From Gammaproteobacteria bacterium (lineage in GTDB: Bacteria; Pseudomonadota; Gammaproteobacteria; Steroidobacterales; Steroidobacteraceae), in assembly GCA_027366635.1 (NCBI GenBank), contig DAHXNE010000032.1:1-60483 (forward strand): a stretch of 60,483 nucleotides of DNA, given 5' to 3'. Every line of letters starts with the position of its first letter. Position 1 is the first letter of the stretch. Under the pieces are notes generated by a model. The model was not told the origin of the DNA, did no database searches, and worked only from the letters and a program-made list of their open reading frames with translations. Both the position numbers and the translations under genes were made by a program. Positions 45,121-54,117 of this stretch are shown here, piece after piece.

Positions 45121-45993
45121 TCAGGCCCGCTGCGCGGCGCCGTGTATCGTCTGCTGAATCCACGCCGCGCCGGTCTTCGGCTCGCCCATCGCGGCATTCA
45201 TCACGTCCTCCCAGGCTTCCCAGGTCGCGAGGCGCTCGGCATAGGCGGCCCGGGCCCTAGGCAGAATGGTATTACCAAGTCCGAGCCGCAGCGGTGGATC
45301 ATCCGTGTCCACCAGCTTCAGGATCGCGTCCGTTGTCGCCTGCGGATCGCCACGCTCGAAGACGGCAAGCTGGGTCAGAAACTCCGTACGCATCTCGGCG
45401 TACGGCTCCAGAGCATCGGCCACCTGCCCCGTCTTGCCGAACTCGGTTGCGTAGGCTCCTGGCTCCACCAGTGTCACCTTGATGCCGAATGCTTTTACCT
45501 CCTGAGCCAGCGATTCATGCAGCGCTTCCACAGCCCATTTCGTCGCGCAGTAGAACCCAACGAGCGGCAATGTCACAATGCCCAACCCGCTGGAGACCCC
45601 AAGAATGTGCCCGTGGCCCTGCTTGCGCAGCAAAGGCAGAGCGGCGCGGACAACCCGGACCATGCCCAAGTAGTTGGCGTCGAACAGGCCGAGGATCTGC
45701 TCGTCAGTCGCCTCTTCCGTGGCGGCGAACAGGTTGGTGCCGGCATTGTTGACGAGAACGTCCAGCCGTCCGAAGTGTGCATGTGCCGCTTGAATCACCT
45801 GCTGCACCTGCTCGGCATTGGTTACATCAAGCGCCAGCGGCAGGGCCGCATCACGGAAGCGATCTCTGAAATCGACCACGTCCGCAAGGTTGCGCGCAGT
45901 GACGGCCACCTGGTCGCCACGCTGCAAGGCCGCTTCGGCCCAGATGCGGCCGAAGCCGCGGGAAGCGCCGGTAATCAGCCATGTCTTCTTCAT
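45121..45993 (-). CDS. Short-chain dehydrogenase/reductase (SDR)
   Basis: This 290-residue classical SDR has the cofactor motif TGASRGFG (TGxxxGxG) at the N-terminus, NNAG (about 87-90), a catalytic Ser in GVSSGLG and the YxxxK pair in FYCATKWAVEALHESLAQE. Its length and the conserved region VTLVEPGAYATEF match oxidoreductases of the kind often regulated by a neighbouring TetR or LysR. The ATG at 45993 is set by the start of the Rossmann fold. It is 40 bp after the next SDR gene, so both are one transcript, opposite the tetR gene. Confidence 0.9.
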   Translation of the reverse strand: MKKTWLITGASRGFGRIWAEAALQRGDQVAVTARNLADVVDFRDRFRDAALPLALDVTNAEQVQQVIQAAHAHFGRLDVLVNNAGTNLFAATEEATDEQILGLFDANYLGMVRVVRAALPLLRKQGHGHILGVSSGLGIVTLPLVGFYCATKWAVEALHESLAQEVKAFGIKVTLVEPGAYATEFGKTGQVADALEPYAEMRTEFLTQLAVFERGDPQATTDAILKLVDTDDPPLRLGLGNTILPRARAAYAERLATWEAWEDVMNAAMGEPKTGAAWIQQTIHGAAQRA

Positions 45994-46033
45994 AACAACT
46001 CCTCTCAAATGTCGAACAGCTGCGATGGATGGG

Positions 46034-46921
46034 TCAGTTTTGCGCGTAGCGCATGTTTTCCAGATCGGTGAGCAACGAAGGTCCGGTCGGGTTCCATCCG
46101 AGCTGTGCCCGGGTCTGCGTGCTGGAAGCGCAGGCATCCCGACTTGCGAAGAAGCCGAAGAAGCCGAAGTGCTCCTGCGCTCGTTCCGGCGCTATGGAAA
46201 TGACCGGCACCTTCAGGCCATTGCCGAGCGCCGTGGCGATGTCCTTCAGTGGCACGCCTTGTTCGGCAACGGCGTGATATCTGGTCCCCGCCGCGCCCCG
46301 CTCCAACGCCAGCCGGTACAGACGGGCGACATCGGAAATATGCGCAGCGGGCCAGCGGTTGTGGCCGTCGCCCACGTAGGCTGATGCATGCTTGTCCCGC
46401 GCGAGCTGAACCAGATAGGTGACCAAACCCTGCTTCACCGTGTCATGCACCTGCGGCAGCCCAATCACCGAGGCATGAACGCCGCGCTCAGCGAGCGCCA
46501 TCGCCGTCGCCTCCGATACGCGAGGGAAAGCAGCGGACGGAGGAAACGGCGGATCGTCCTCGGTGGCCGCCCGGCCCTCGGCCACACCCAACCCGGAGCT
46601 GACGAGGAACGGACGGCGGGAACCTTCCAGCACCGCTCCGATGGTTTCGATCGCGCGCTTGTCCCACTCGCTACTTTCCGCGAACCTCGACCAGTCGTGC
46701 CGGAAGGCGGTGTGAATAACGGCATCGGACGCCGCAGCGCCGCTACGCAGCGCCTCCAGGTCTTGCAGATCGCCTCGATGTGGCTGAGCACCCAGCGCTT
46801 GCAGTGCCTGCGCGCCTGCATCCGAGCGCGCCAATCCGATGACCTGATGGCCGGCGCCGAGCAGCTCTCTCACCACCGCGGAGCCGATGAACCCGGTCGC
46901 GCCGGTCACAAAAATACGCAT
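46034..46921 (-). CDS. NAD(P)-dependent epimerase/reductase-like SDR
   Basis: This 295-residue extended/atypical SDR has the nucleotide-binding motif VTGATGFIGSAVV (TGxxGxxG) and GDLQD, VIHTAF. Instead of the YxxxK catalytic pair it shows FPRVSEATAMALAERG, so its catalytic residue is not the canonical tyrosine; this occurs in several SDRs of this atypical group. Substrate unknown. It is the promoter-proximal gene of the pair repressed presumably by the divergent TetR. Confidence 0.88.
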   Translation of the reverse strand: MRIFVTGATGFIGSAVVRELLGAGHQVIGLARSDAGAQALQALGAQPHRGDLQDLEALRSGAAASDAVIHTAFRHDWSRFAESSEWDKRAIETIGAVLEGSRRPFLVSSGLGVAEGRAATEDDPPFPPSAAFPRVSEATAMALAERGVHASVIGLPQVHDTVKQGLVTYLVQLARDKHASAYVGDGHNRWPAAHISDVARLYRLALERGAAGTRYHAVAEQGVPLKDIATALGNGLKVPVISIAPERAQEHFGFFGFFASRDACASSTQTRAQLGWNPTGPSLLTDLENMRYAQN

Positions 46922-46982
46922 GGTTATCTCCTTGATTTCCGGATGAAATACGTTGACGAACCGTGCCCGGCTCGACTAAAGT

Positions 46983-47024
46983 GGAGAGCGTCTCCGAAAT
47001 AAGAGATTACCGGAGACACTCTCC
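46983..47024. promoter_or_regulatory. Pair of palindromic TetR operators
   Basis: Two copies of GGAGA-NNN-TCTCC lie at 46983-46995 (spacer GCG) and 47012-47024 (spacer CAC), 29 bp centre to centre, between the divergent epimerase and tetR genes. Each is a perfect palindrome on its arms, and together they form a larger inverted repeat. This is the expected place for the adjacent TetR regulator to bind. Confidence 0.75.
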
Positions 47025-47044
47025 GTTTGCAAGACCCTTTGGCT

Positions 47045-47635
47045 ATGATCAGGAAACTTTCACAAGCCGCGCCGCGCCGGCCGCGCAGAGACGCGCAGCT
47101 GAACCATGAGCGCATTCTCGAGGTCGCGAAGAGCGCGTTTACCCACCACGGCGCCGAGGCCAGCCTGGACGACATTGCGAAGCGCGCCGGGGTCGGACCG
47201 GGAACCCTGTATCGTCATTTCCCCACGCGCGACGCGCTGATCGAGGCGGTTTATCGCAGCGAGGTGGAAAAGCTGGCCGCTGCCGCTCGCGAGTTCGCCG
47301 CGGCCACACCGCCGATCAAGGCGCTGCGCGCGTGGATGCTGCTGCTCGTCGATTACATTGCGGCAAAGCACATCATCGCACCCGCCCTCAACAGCGTCGC
47401 AGGTGGCCCCTCGAGGCTCTATGAAAGCTCCCGCAGCTTGATTCAGGGCGCAATGGACTCACTGGTCCAGCACGCCAAAGACAGCGGCGATATACGCCCG
47501 GATACGGACGCCGCGGATCTGCTGCGCGCCCTGATCGGCGTCTCGCTCGTGTGCCCGACTCCCGACTGGCAGCAAAGCGCCAAGCGACTGGTAGAGATCC
47601 TCGTTGCAGGCTCGCGTGCGGATAAAAACGCCTGA
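47045..47635 (+). CDS. TetR/AcrR-family regulator
   Basis: This 196-residue regulator has the N-terminal TetR helix-turn-helix: RILEVAKSAFTHHGAEASLDDIAKRAGVGPGTLYRHFPTRDALIEAVY (about 20-67). The ligand domain that follows has the SBPs-like pattern of the family (about 75-190). ATG 47045 is preferred over a TTG 18 bp upstream that would overlap the operator. It is divergent from two SDR genes and very likely represses them and itself through the paired palindromes. Confidence 0.9.
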   Translation: MIRKLSQAAPRRPRRDAQLNHERILEVAKSAFTHHGAEASLDDIAKRAGVGPGTLYRHFPTRDALIEAVYRSEVEKLAAAAREFAAATPPIKALRAWMLLLVDYIAAKHIIAPALNSVAGGPSRLYESSRSLIQGAMDSLVQHAKDSGDIRPDTDAADLLRALIGVSLVCPTPDWQQSAKRLVEILVAGSRADKNA

Positions 47636-47888
47636 TGTTTCGATCCGCGTCCTGACTGACAGCGCCCGTAACAGCCTGTACCTCCCGCCGCGCCGCGACC
47701 GCGGGCCGTTTCTCCCGGCAGCTCGACCCACCGATCGAGGCGTCCCCTCAGTAAAGACAGCACTCGCTTACGAGGGAAGTTATTACTATTGTAGTCACAT
47801 GCACCTGGAGGCAGCTGTGCCCCCAGGGGAAAACGGTGGTGCCCTGGTGACGAAAAAGTCGGGACGTCGGCGAAGCAATAGGTGAAGT

Positions 47889-48116
47889 ATGGTCGCGCTT
47901 AAGGTTCGCAAGGTGGGAAACTCGCTCGGGATCGTGCTCCCGAAGGACGTGGTGCGTCACCTCCGCACTGGCGAGGGAGAGGCGCTCTTCCTCCTCGAGG
48001 GACCGAACAACACCTACCGACTCACGCCCTTCGATCCGGTCTTCGAGAAGAAGATGGCGAAGGCCGAGGAGATCATGGCGCGCTTCAGAAACACGCTGCA
48101 TGCGCTAGCCAAATGA
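47889..48116 (+). CDS. AbrB/MazE-type antitoxin
   Basis: This 75-residue protein has the swapped-hairpin AbrB DNA-binding domain: LKVRKVGNSLGIVLPKDVVRHL. The C-terminal segment FDPVFEKKMAKAEEIMARFRNTLHALAK is helical and should bind the toxin. It overlaps the Doc gene by 4 bp (ATGA at 48113). In doc systems of this type the antitoxin neutralises Doc and represses the operon. Confidence 0.85.
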   Translation: MVALKVRKVGNSLGIVLPKDVVRHLRTGEGEALFLLEGPNNTYRLTPFDPVFEKKMAKAEEIMARFRNTLHALAK

Positions 48117-48499
48117 GCGAGCCGATCTGGGTCGAGGATGACCTGGTGTTCGCGATCCATGATCGGCAGCTTGCCGAGCACGGCGGCGCCGATGGCCTGC
48201 GTGACGAGGCGCTGCTCCGTTCTGCACTCGGAAGGCCGCTCAACCACCTCGACTACGGCAGCCCTGACATCATCGAGCTCGCCGCGGTATACACGGCCGG
48301 CATCCTGCAGAATCACCCCTTCGCCGACGGGAACAAGCGCACCGGCTTTATCGTCGGTGTGCTATTTCCAGAGCTCAACGGCTATCGCATTACGGCCAGT
48401 GAGGAAGCGGCGACGCAAGCAGTCATGGAGCTCGCCGCCGGCACGATCGATGAGGATGGCTTCTGCCAATTCCTCCGCGCCAACGCGCAGCAAACGTAG
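48113..48499 (+). CDS. doc: Doc (death-on-curing) Fic-fold toxin
   Basis: This 128-residue toxin has the Doc motif HPFADGNKRTG (His about 67), in which the Fic GNGRxxR is replaced by GNKRTG. Doc proteins phosphorylate elongation factor Tu and stop translation, instead of adding AMP. N-terminal IHDRQLAEHGGADGLRDEALLRSAL also fits. It is the second gene of a complete type II toxin-antitoxin system, with the order antitoxin-toxin. Confidence 0.9.
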   Translation: MSEPIWVEDDLVFAIHDRQLAEHGGADGLRDEALLRSALGRPLNHLDYGSPDIIELAAVYTAGILQNHPFADGNKRTGFIVGVLFPELNGYRITASEEAATQAVMELAAGTIDEDGFCQFLRANAQQT

Positions 48500-48861
48500 A
48501 GCTCGCCTGCCCCCCCCCCGTTCAATGCGTATTCCGGCGTAATACACTCATCTGGCTCATGCCCTATTGCCAGATCGAGATTGCCCATCCAGACCGGAAC
48601 ACTGTGCGCAGCAGCTATCCGAGCTGCACGAGCGTCTCGTACAGCGGATCGCCGCGACCGTCACGCCCGCACAGCCGGAAAGCGATTCCAGCGCCGTGCC
48701 CACCGACCCAGGCTCCCGGCGGCCAGGAGCGCTTGCCGCCGTTGCCACTCGAGCACAACTCTCAGCCGCGAGCTGGCGAGGACCGTGCTCGGCGCGATCC
48801 GAAATCACTGGCTCAACAAAGCCTGCAGGACAGGCTACTCATCGGCGTTCATCTGCATCTC
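48500..48861. other. Intergenic region with a C10 tract
   Basis: A run of ten C (48510-48519) starts 11 bp after the doc stop codon. An inverted repeat GTATT-CCGGCGT-AATAC follows at about 48528-48544. The rest (to 48861) has open frames without family features; short stretches such as QQLSELHERLVQRIAA look like pieces of a decayed gene but I cannot name it. Confidence 0.4.
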
Positions 48862-50844
48862 TCAGCGAGCGACAGTACGGGCCAGATCTTCCTCGGCATT
48901 CTCACCACCGAACTGCGCGTTGTAGAGCTCGTAGTACGCCCCTTCGCGCGCGAGCAGTGTCTCGTGCGTCCCTTGCTCGACGATGCGGCCCGAGCACATC
49001 ACGAGGATGAGATCGGCATCGCGGATCGTCGACAGGCGATGGGCGATGACGAAGCTGGTGCGATTTCTGCGCAAGACCGCCATGGCGTGCTGCACGAGTG
49101 TCTCGGTTCGCGTATCGACGTCGCTGGTCGCCTCGTCCAGGATCAGGAGGGCCGGCCGGATGAGGAAAGCCCGAGCGATCGTGATGAGCTGCTTTTGTCC
49201 GGCGCTGAGGTTGCCGGACTCTTCGTCGATCAGGGTATCGTAGCCTTGCGGCAGACTACGGACGAACCGATCGACGAAGGTCGCCCGCGCCGCCTCGAGG
49301 AACTCCTCTTCCGTCGCGTCCGGCCGCCCGAAGCGGATGTTGTCGCGAATAGTGCCGTGGAAGAGCCATGCGTCCTGCAACACCATGCCGATCCTCGAGC
49401 GCAGCTCGTCGCGGCGCATGGATGCGATGTCGACGCCGTCGAGGGTGATGCGACCACTGTCGAGCTCGTAGAAGCGCATGATGAGGTTGACGAGGGTCGT
49501 CTTCCCCGCGCCGGTTGGCCCGACAATCGCAATGGTATGACCGGGCTGCGCGGTCAGCGAGAGATTCTCGATCAGCGGCTTGTCACGGTCGTAGCGGAAT
49601 GAGACAAGCTCGAACTCGACCCGCCCCTGAAGCACCGCCGGTCTGGCAGGCACCGCTGGCTCGCTGCGCAGCTCCTGCTCGTCGAGCACTTCGAACACGC
49701 GTTCTGCCGAGGCTACGCCCGACTGCATGGTCCCGGCCAGGGAGGCGACTTGGGTGAGCGGACGATTGAACGAGCGCGAATACTGGATGAACGCCTGGAC
49801 GGCGCCGAGGGTCATGCCGCCGGTTGCGACGCGCAAGCCGCCAATGATGGCAATCAGCACGTAATTGAGGCTGCCGATGAACATCATCGCCGGCATGATC
49901 AGCCCGGAGATGAACTGCGCGGCGAATGCGGCCTCGTAGAGCTGTCCGTTTTTGGCGTCGAAGCGCTGTGCGGCCTCGTTCTGGCGGCCGAATACTTTGA
50001 CGAGCGCCTGTCCGGTGAACGCCTCCTCGATCTGGGCGTTGAGCTCTCCCGTGCGGGTCCATTGCGCGACGAAGTGGCGCTGCGAGCGCCTGCCGATGAC
50101 CCGGGTAAGCACCAGAGCCAGGGGTATCGTCACCAGCGCGACCAGCGCCAGCAGCGGCGAGAGGACGATCATCATCGAGACCACGCCGATCACCGTCAGG
50201 AGTGCGGTCATGATCTGGCTGAGCGACTGTTGCAGGCTCTGCGAGATGTTGCCGATGTCGTTGGTTACCCGGCTCAGCAGCTCCCCGCGCGACTGCCCAT
50301 CGAAGTAACGCAGCGGCAACCTGTGGACTTTCTCCTCCACGTCGGAGCGCAGACGAAGAACGACGGACTGGACCGCGTCGTTGAGAAGGTAACCCTGGGC
50401 CCAGAGGAACGCCGCGGAGCCGAGGTAAACCGCCAGAACCGCCAGCAGCGTGGTCCCCAGCGCGGCAAAGTCGATACCCTTGCCGGGCACCAGATGCATG
50501 CGGGCAAACATCTCCGCGAGGTGCACGTGTCCGGCCGAGCGCTCCGAGGCGACGACCTGCTGCCGGGTCATGCCGGCCGTGAGGTGCTCGCCGACCGCAC
50601 CGGCGAATATGATGTTGGTCGCATGTCCGATGAGCAGCGGCCCGAGCACGGACAAGCCCACGCTCGCCGTGGCGAACAACACGGTGAAGATCAGGCGCAG
50701 GCGCTGCGGTCGAAGACGCCCCAGCAGACGGCGCGTGGACGGCCAGAACCGCGTCGCCTTCTCCGTGGGTGCGCCCAGGCTCATCCAGGGCGGGCCGCTG
50801 CCCGCCGGCCGAGCAGCAGGCAGCCTCCGTGGAGCGTTGCTCAC
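48862..50844 (-). CDS. ABC exporter half, catalytic subunit of heterodimer
   Basis: This 660-residue half-transporter has a six-helix membrane domain (about 45-370) with a long insert between the first two helices, and an ATP-binding domain. Walker A is GPTGAGKTT, the signature is the altered LSAGQKQL, Walker B is LLILDEATSDVD with the catalytic Glu, and the H-loop is IAHRLST. It starts with GTG at 50844, overlapping the stop of its partner by 4 bp (GTGA). Like TM288/BmrD/EfrB types, it supplies the active Walker B and H-loop. It probably exports a drug or lipid. Confidence 0.9.
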   Translation of the reverse strand: MSNAPRRLPAARPAGSGPPWMSLGAPTEKATRFWPSTRRLLGRLRPQRLRLIFTVLFATASVGLSVLGPLLIGHATNIIFAGAVGEHLTAGMTRQQVVASERSAGHVHLAEMFARMHLVPGKGIDFAALGTTLLAVLAVYLGSAAFLWAQGYLLNDAVQSVVLRLRSDVEEKVHRLPLRYFDGQSRGELLSRVTNDIGNISQSLQQSLSQIMTALLTVIGVVSMMIVLSPLLALVALVTIPLALVLTRVIGRRSQRHFVAQWTRTGELNAQIEEAFTGQALVKVFGRQNEAAQRFDAKNGQLYEAAFAAQFISGLIMPAMMFIGSLNYVLIAIIGGLRVATGGMTLGAVQAFIQYSRSFNRPLTQVASLAGTMQSGVASAERVFEVLDEQELRSEPAVPARPAVLQGRVEFELVSFRYDRDKPLIENLSLTAQPGHTIAIVGPTGAGKTTLVNLIMRFYELDSGRITLDGVDIASMRRDELRSRIGMVLQDAWLFHGTIRDNIRFGRPDATEEEFLEAARATFVDRFVRSLPQGYDTLIDEESGNLSAGQKQLITIARAFLIRPALLILDEATSDVDTRTETLVQHAMAVLRRNRTSFVIAHRLSTIRDADLILVMCSGRIVEQGTHETLLAREGAYYELYNAQFGGENAEEDLARTVAR

Positions 50845-52574
50845 GCGGCTTGCTCCGCCGTCAGCTGCGACTCGACGATCTGCGCGTAGGTCGGGCAGGT
50901 GCCGAGCAGCTCGTGATGCCGTCCGAGACCGACCAGGGCGCCGCCCTCCAGCACCGCGATCTGCTCCGCGTTCCTGATGCTCGAGACGCGCTGCGTGACG
51001 ATGATCACAGCCGAGTCGCGCGTCACCGGCTGCAGGGCGGCCCGCAGCCTCGCTTCGGTCCCCAAGTCGAGAGCAGAGAACGAGTCGTCGAACAAATAGA
51101 TCTCCGGCCTGCGCAGCAGCGCGCGCGCGATGGCGAGGCGCTGCCGCTGGCCGCCGGAGAGGTTGGTACCGCCCTGCGCGATGCGAGCTTCGAGGCCGCC
51201 CGCCAGTGCCTCGACAAAGTCCCGCGCCTGCGCCACTTCGAGCGCCTGCCACAGGCTCTCGTCGGTGGAGTCCGGATCTCCGAAGCGCAGGTTACTCGCC
51301 ACGGAGCCCGAGAAAAGGTACGGCCGCTGCGGCACGAGTCCGATTCGAGTCCACAGCAACTCCGGATCGAGCCGCCGCACATCGACGCCGTCCACCAGAA
51401 CCGTGCCATCGGTGGCGTCGAGCAGCCGCGGGATCAGCGACAGCAGCGTCGTCTTGCCCGCCCCCGTGCTGCCGATCACCGCCAGTGTCTCGCCCGCTCC
51501 GACCCGAAGCGAGATGTCGCGCAGCACCGGATCAGCGGCGCCTGGGTATCTGAACGTCACACGGCGCAGCTCCGCCTGAGCGTGCGCCGCGACTGTCCTC
51601 ACCGGCTCTCGAGGTGGCGTCACAGACGAGTCCGTCGCGAGCACCTCGCCAATGCGGTCCGCGGACACCGCGGCGCGCGGCACCATCATCAGCATGAAGG
51701 TCGCCATCATCACGGCGAGGAGGATCTGCGCGAGATAGACAAGAAACGCCGTCAGATCACCGATCTGCGTCTGTCCGACGCTGATGCGCTCGGCACCGAC
51801 CCACAGCACCGCCGCGCTCGAGGCGCTGAGTATGAGGACGATGGCCGGAAGCAGCAGCGCCATCAGCCGCCCGGCCCGCAGCGCCGTGCCCGTCAGGTCG
51901 GCATTCGCGGTTGCGAACCGCCGCGTCTCATCCGGCTCGCGAACGAAGGCGCGCACGACGCGGATGCCCCCGATCTGCTCGCGCAGGATGCGGTTGACCC
52001 GATCGGTGAACGTCTGCATCAGGCGAAACTGCGGCACCATCCGCCACGCCACACTGCCGACGACGACCGCCAGAACCGGAACGCAGATCCCCACCAGCCA
52101 GGAGAGGCCCGGGTCTTCGCGCACCGCCATGATGATGGCGCCGATCCCCATGATCGGCGCGCCGATCATCACGGTGCCGCTGACCGCGACGAGCATCTGC
52201 ACCTGCTGCACGTCGTTGGTATTTCTCGTGATCAGCGACGGCGCGCCGAACGAGGCGACCTCCCGCCCCGAGAACCCCATCACGTGCCTGAAGAAGTCTG
52301 CCCGCAGATCGCGCCCGAAGCTCATCGCGGTGCGGGCACCAAAATACGCCGCCGCCCCCGAGCAGGCGATCTGGCCGAGAGTCATCAGCAGCATCCAGCC
52401 GCCGGTCCGCAGGATATACGCCGTATCCCCTCGCACCACGCCGTAGTCGATGACGTTGGCGTTGAGAGCCGGCAAATACAACGAGGCGATCGTGCCCAGA
52501 AGCTGCAACACGATGAGCGCCAGGAGCCAGCGCGAATAGGGCCGCAGATAGGTCCGCAGCAGGCGAATCAGCAT
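50841..52574 (-). CDS. ABC exporter half, degenerate-site subunit of heterodimer
   Basis: This 577-residue half-transporter has six membrane helices (about 15-310) and an ATP-binding domain with Walker A GSTGAGKTT, an intact signature LSGGQRQRLAIARAL, but a non-catalytic Walker B end IYLFDDSFSALD (Asp in place of Glu) and a switch loop VTQRVSS (Gln in place of His). These changes are known from the degenerate site of heterodimeric exporters such as TM287/288. The next gene supplies the catalytic residues. It is the first gene of the pair. Confidence 0.92.
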   Translation of the reverse strand: MLIRLLRTYLRPYSRWLLALIVLQLLGTIASLYLPALNANVIDYGVVRGDTAYILRTGGWMLLMTLGQIACSGAAAYFGARTAMSFGRDLRADFFRHVMGFSGREVASFGAPSLITRNTNDVQQVQMLVAVSGTVMIGAPIMGIGAIIMAVREDPGLSWLVGICVPVLAVVVGSVAWRMVPQFRLMQTFTDRVNRILREQIGGIRVVRAFVREPDETRRFATANADLTGTALRAGRLMALLLPAIVLILSASSAAVLWVGAERISVGQTQIGDLTAFLVYLAQILLAVMMATFMLMMVPRAAVSADRIGEVLATDSSVTPPREPVRTVAAHAQAELRRVTFRYPGAADPVLRDISLRVGAGETLAVIGSTGAGKTTLLSLIPRLLDATDGTVLVDGVDVRRLDPELLWTRIGLVPQRPYLFSGSVASNLRFGDPDSTDESLWQALEVAQARDFVEALAGGLEARIAQGGTNLSGGQRQRLAIARALLRRPEIYLFDDSFSALDLGTEARLRAALQPVTRDSAVIIVTQRVSSIRNAEQIAVLEGGALVGLGRHHELLGTCPTYAQIVESQLTAEQAA

Positions 52575-53137
52575 CGCTCACTCCTCGTGTAAAGCTCGTC
52601 CATCCGTTCGCTCATTGTCCGTGAGGCAGAGATTTCTGGTACGCGCCAGGCGGTGCTGCGCGAGCGCACACCATGCGCGCGCCGCCTTGCCCACTACGCA
52701 GGTGCGCACTGCTTCCGCTAGTGCATCGTCGACGGCCACGAGTTCTCGCTGTCCCGACGCGGACCCATCCCGTGGGACACGTCGTATTGCTTCACGTAAT
52801 TCTGTTGCCGATTGCCTCATCAACCAGGTTACCGAATTCCTCCTCTCGATCGCCTTCCGGTCGCCTTGCGGGCCGGTGTTCGCAACTCAATGATACATGC
52901 CGCTGCCGGACCAATCACATCGAGTGCCGATCGCGCACCTTCTGGGCCTCCCGGCAAGGCACCACCGTGGCCTGCCGGAAAAGCCAAACGGCAACCGATC
53001 AACTCTGCCGGGAAGCCGCGCTGCTGCCCGTAGAATTACCGAGAAATCCGACCGGAACCTCCGGCGCCAAAATCAGGGGAACCCCCGCCGCGCGCGCCGC
53101 CCAGATGCGCGATCACGCCTTTCCAGGTCGTACGTCC
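52575..53137. other. Region upstream of the ABC pair, with a possible small gene
   Basis: A minus-strand frame at 52578-52823 (81 residues, MMRQSATELREAI...) stops 3 bp before the ABC start, so coupling is possible, but its sequence has no family I know and may be a decayed regulator such as a truncated MarR. The rest, to 53137, shows no gene. Confidence 0.35.
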
Positions 53138-54028
53138 TCAGCAGAAGCGCCATTCGAACTGCCCGTCGGTCCTCAGTACCTTACCTGCCGAGCCAGGCGG
53201 AAAGTGCGTCGTAAAGACCAGGGCGTCGCGGTCAGCCGCGATTTCGAGGGCACGGCGCCGCGACTGACGCGCCCGGTCTTCAAAGGCATCGAAGACGGAA
53301 TTGAGGTCTGGACGGCGCACCTGCAGCGGATGATGGAGCACGTCTCCGGGAAACAATGCGGTATCAGTGCCGCGCGTAAAGAGGATCGAGCTGTGATCGA
53401 TCGTGTGTCCGGGGGTAGGAAGAAAGTGGAACCCGTCGATGACCTGCGAGCCGTCGATCTCGATCATTCGCGCCTGGCCGGCCTCCACGATCGGCTTGAC
53501 GCTGTCCTGCTGCACGATGAAGCTCGTCTTGTTCCGCTCGTTGTTGTTGGCGGGGTCCGTGAAGTACTCGTACTCCGTCTTCGAGAAGATGTACTGCGCG
53601 TTTGGAAAGGTGGGCGCCCATCGGCCATTCTCTAGATGCGTATTCCAACCGACGTGGTCCACGTGAAGGTGTGTCATGAGCACGAAATCGACCTGATCCG
53701 GCCGGATACCTTGGATGGCGAGTTGCTCGAGGAAGGGCGTACGCAGGCCACTGAAATAGGGCGTGAAAGGACGTGGCTTGTCATTGCCCACCCCGGTATC
53801 CACCAGGATGACACGATTGCGATCACGTACCAGCCATGTGTGAACACTGAGAAGTAGACGGCCGGCGAGCAGCGAATCCGCGTGTCCGGTCGCAGATTGA
53901 GCTGGCGCGCCGAGATCGTCCAGCCATCCCGGGAATATGGCGCCGGGATGGAAGTCGCGAAGCACAAGCTCCTCGATCCTCGTGATGGTCGCGTCACCCA
54001 ATTCGTAGATCTTCGGCGTTGCATTCAT
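53138..54028 (-). CDS. Metallo-beta-lactamase-fold hydrolase (lactonase-like)
   Basis: This 296-residue protein has the MBL metal motif THLHVDHVGW (HxHxDH), a preceding LVDTGVGND, a later His in PGHTIDHSS, Asp in ALFPGDVLHHP and a last His in VFTTHFPPGSAG. The pattern and length resemble AHL lactonases and related hydrolases with two zinc ions. It could open lactones or esters; quorum quenching is possible but unproven. The start at 54028 is fixed by the conserved YELGDATITRIEE region. It diverges from a LysR gene with an 89-bp intergenic space. Confidence 0.88.
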   Translation of the reverse strand: MNATPKIYELGDATITRIEELVLRDFHPGAIFPGWLDDLGAPAQSATGHADSLLAGRLLLSVHTWLVRDRNRVILVDTGVGNDKPRPFTPYFSGLRTPFLEQLAIQGIRPDQVDFVLMTHLHVDHVGWNTHLENGRWAPTFPNAQYIFSKTEYEYFTDPANNNERNKTSFIVQQDSVKPIVEAGQARMIEIDGSQVIDGFHFLPTPGHTIDHSSILFTRGTDTALFPGDVLHHPLQVRRPDLNSVFDAFEDRARQSRRRALEIAADRDALVFTTHFPPGSAGKVLRTDGQFEWRFC

Positions 54029-54117
54029 CTTCGGCGTCCTCCGTGCGCGCAGGATAGTCTCAAAAACGAACAGATAAAGAGCATAATCCAGAATATTATG
54101 GTTAGCCTTAGTAAACA

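Noticed and set aside
50769-52592. A 607-codon plus-strand open frame antisense to the ABC exporter
   Set aside because: It is the complement of a clear ABC half-transporter with all motifs; in GC-rich DNA such long antisense frames are common, and the product is Arg/His-rich without family features.
52578-52823. An 81-residue minus-strand frame as a regulator of the ABC pair
   Set aside because: Position is suggestive, but no helix-turn-helix or other domain is visible and the composition looks random, so it is mentioned only within the gap entry.
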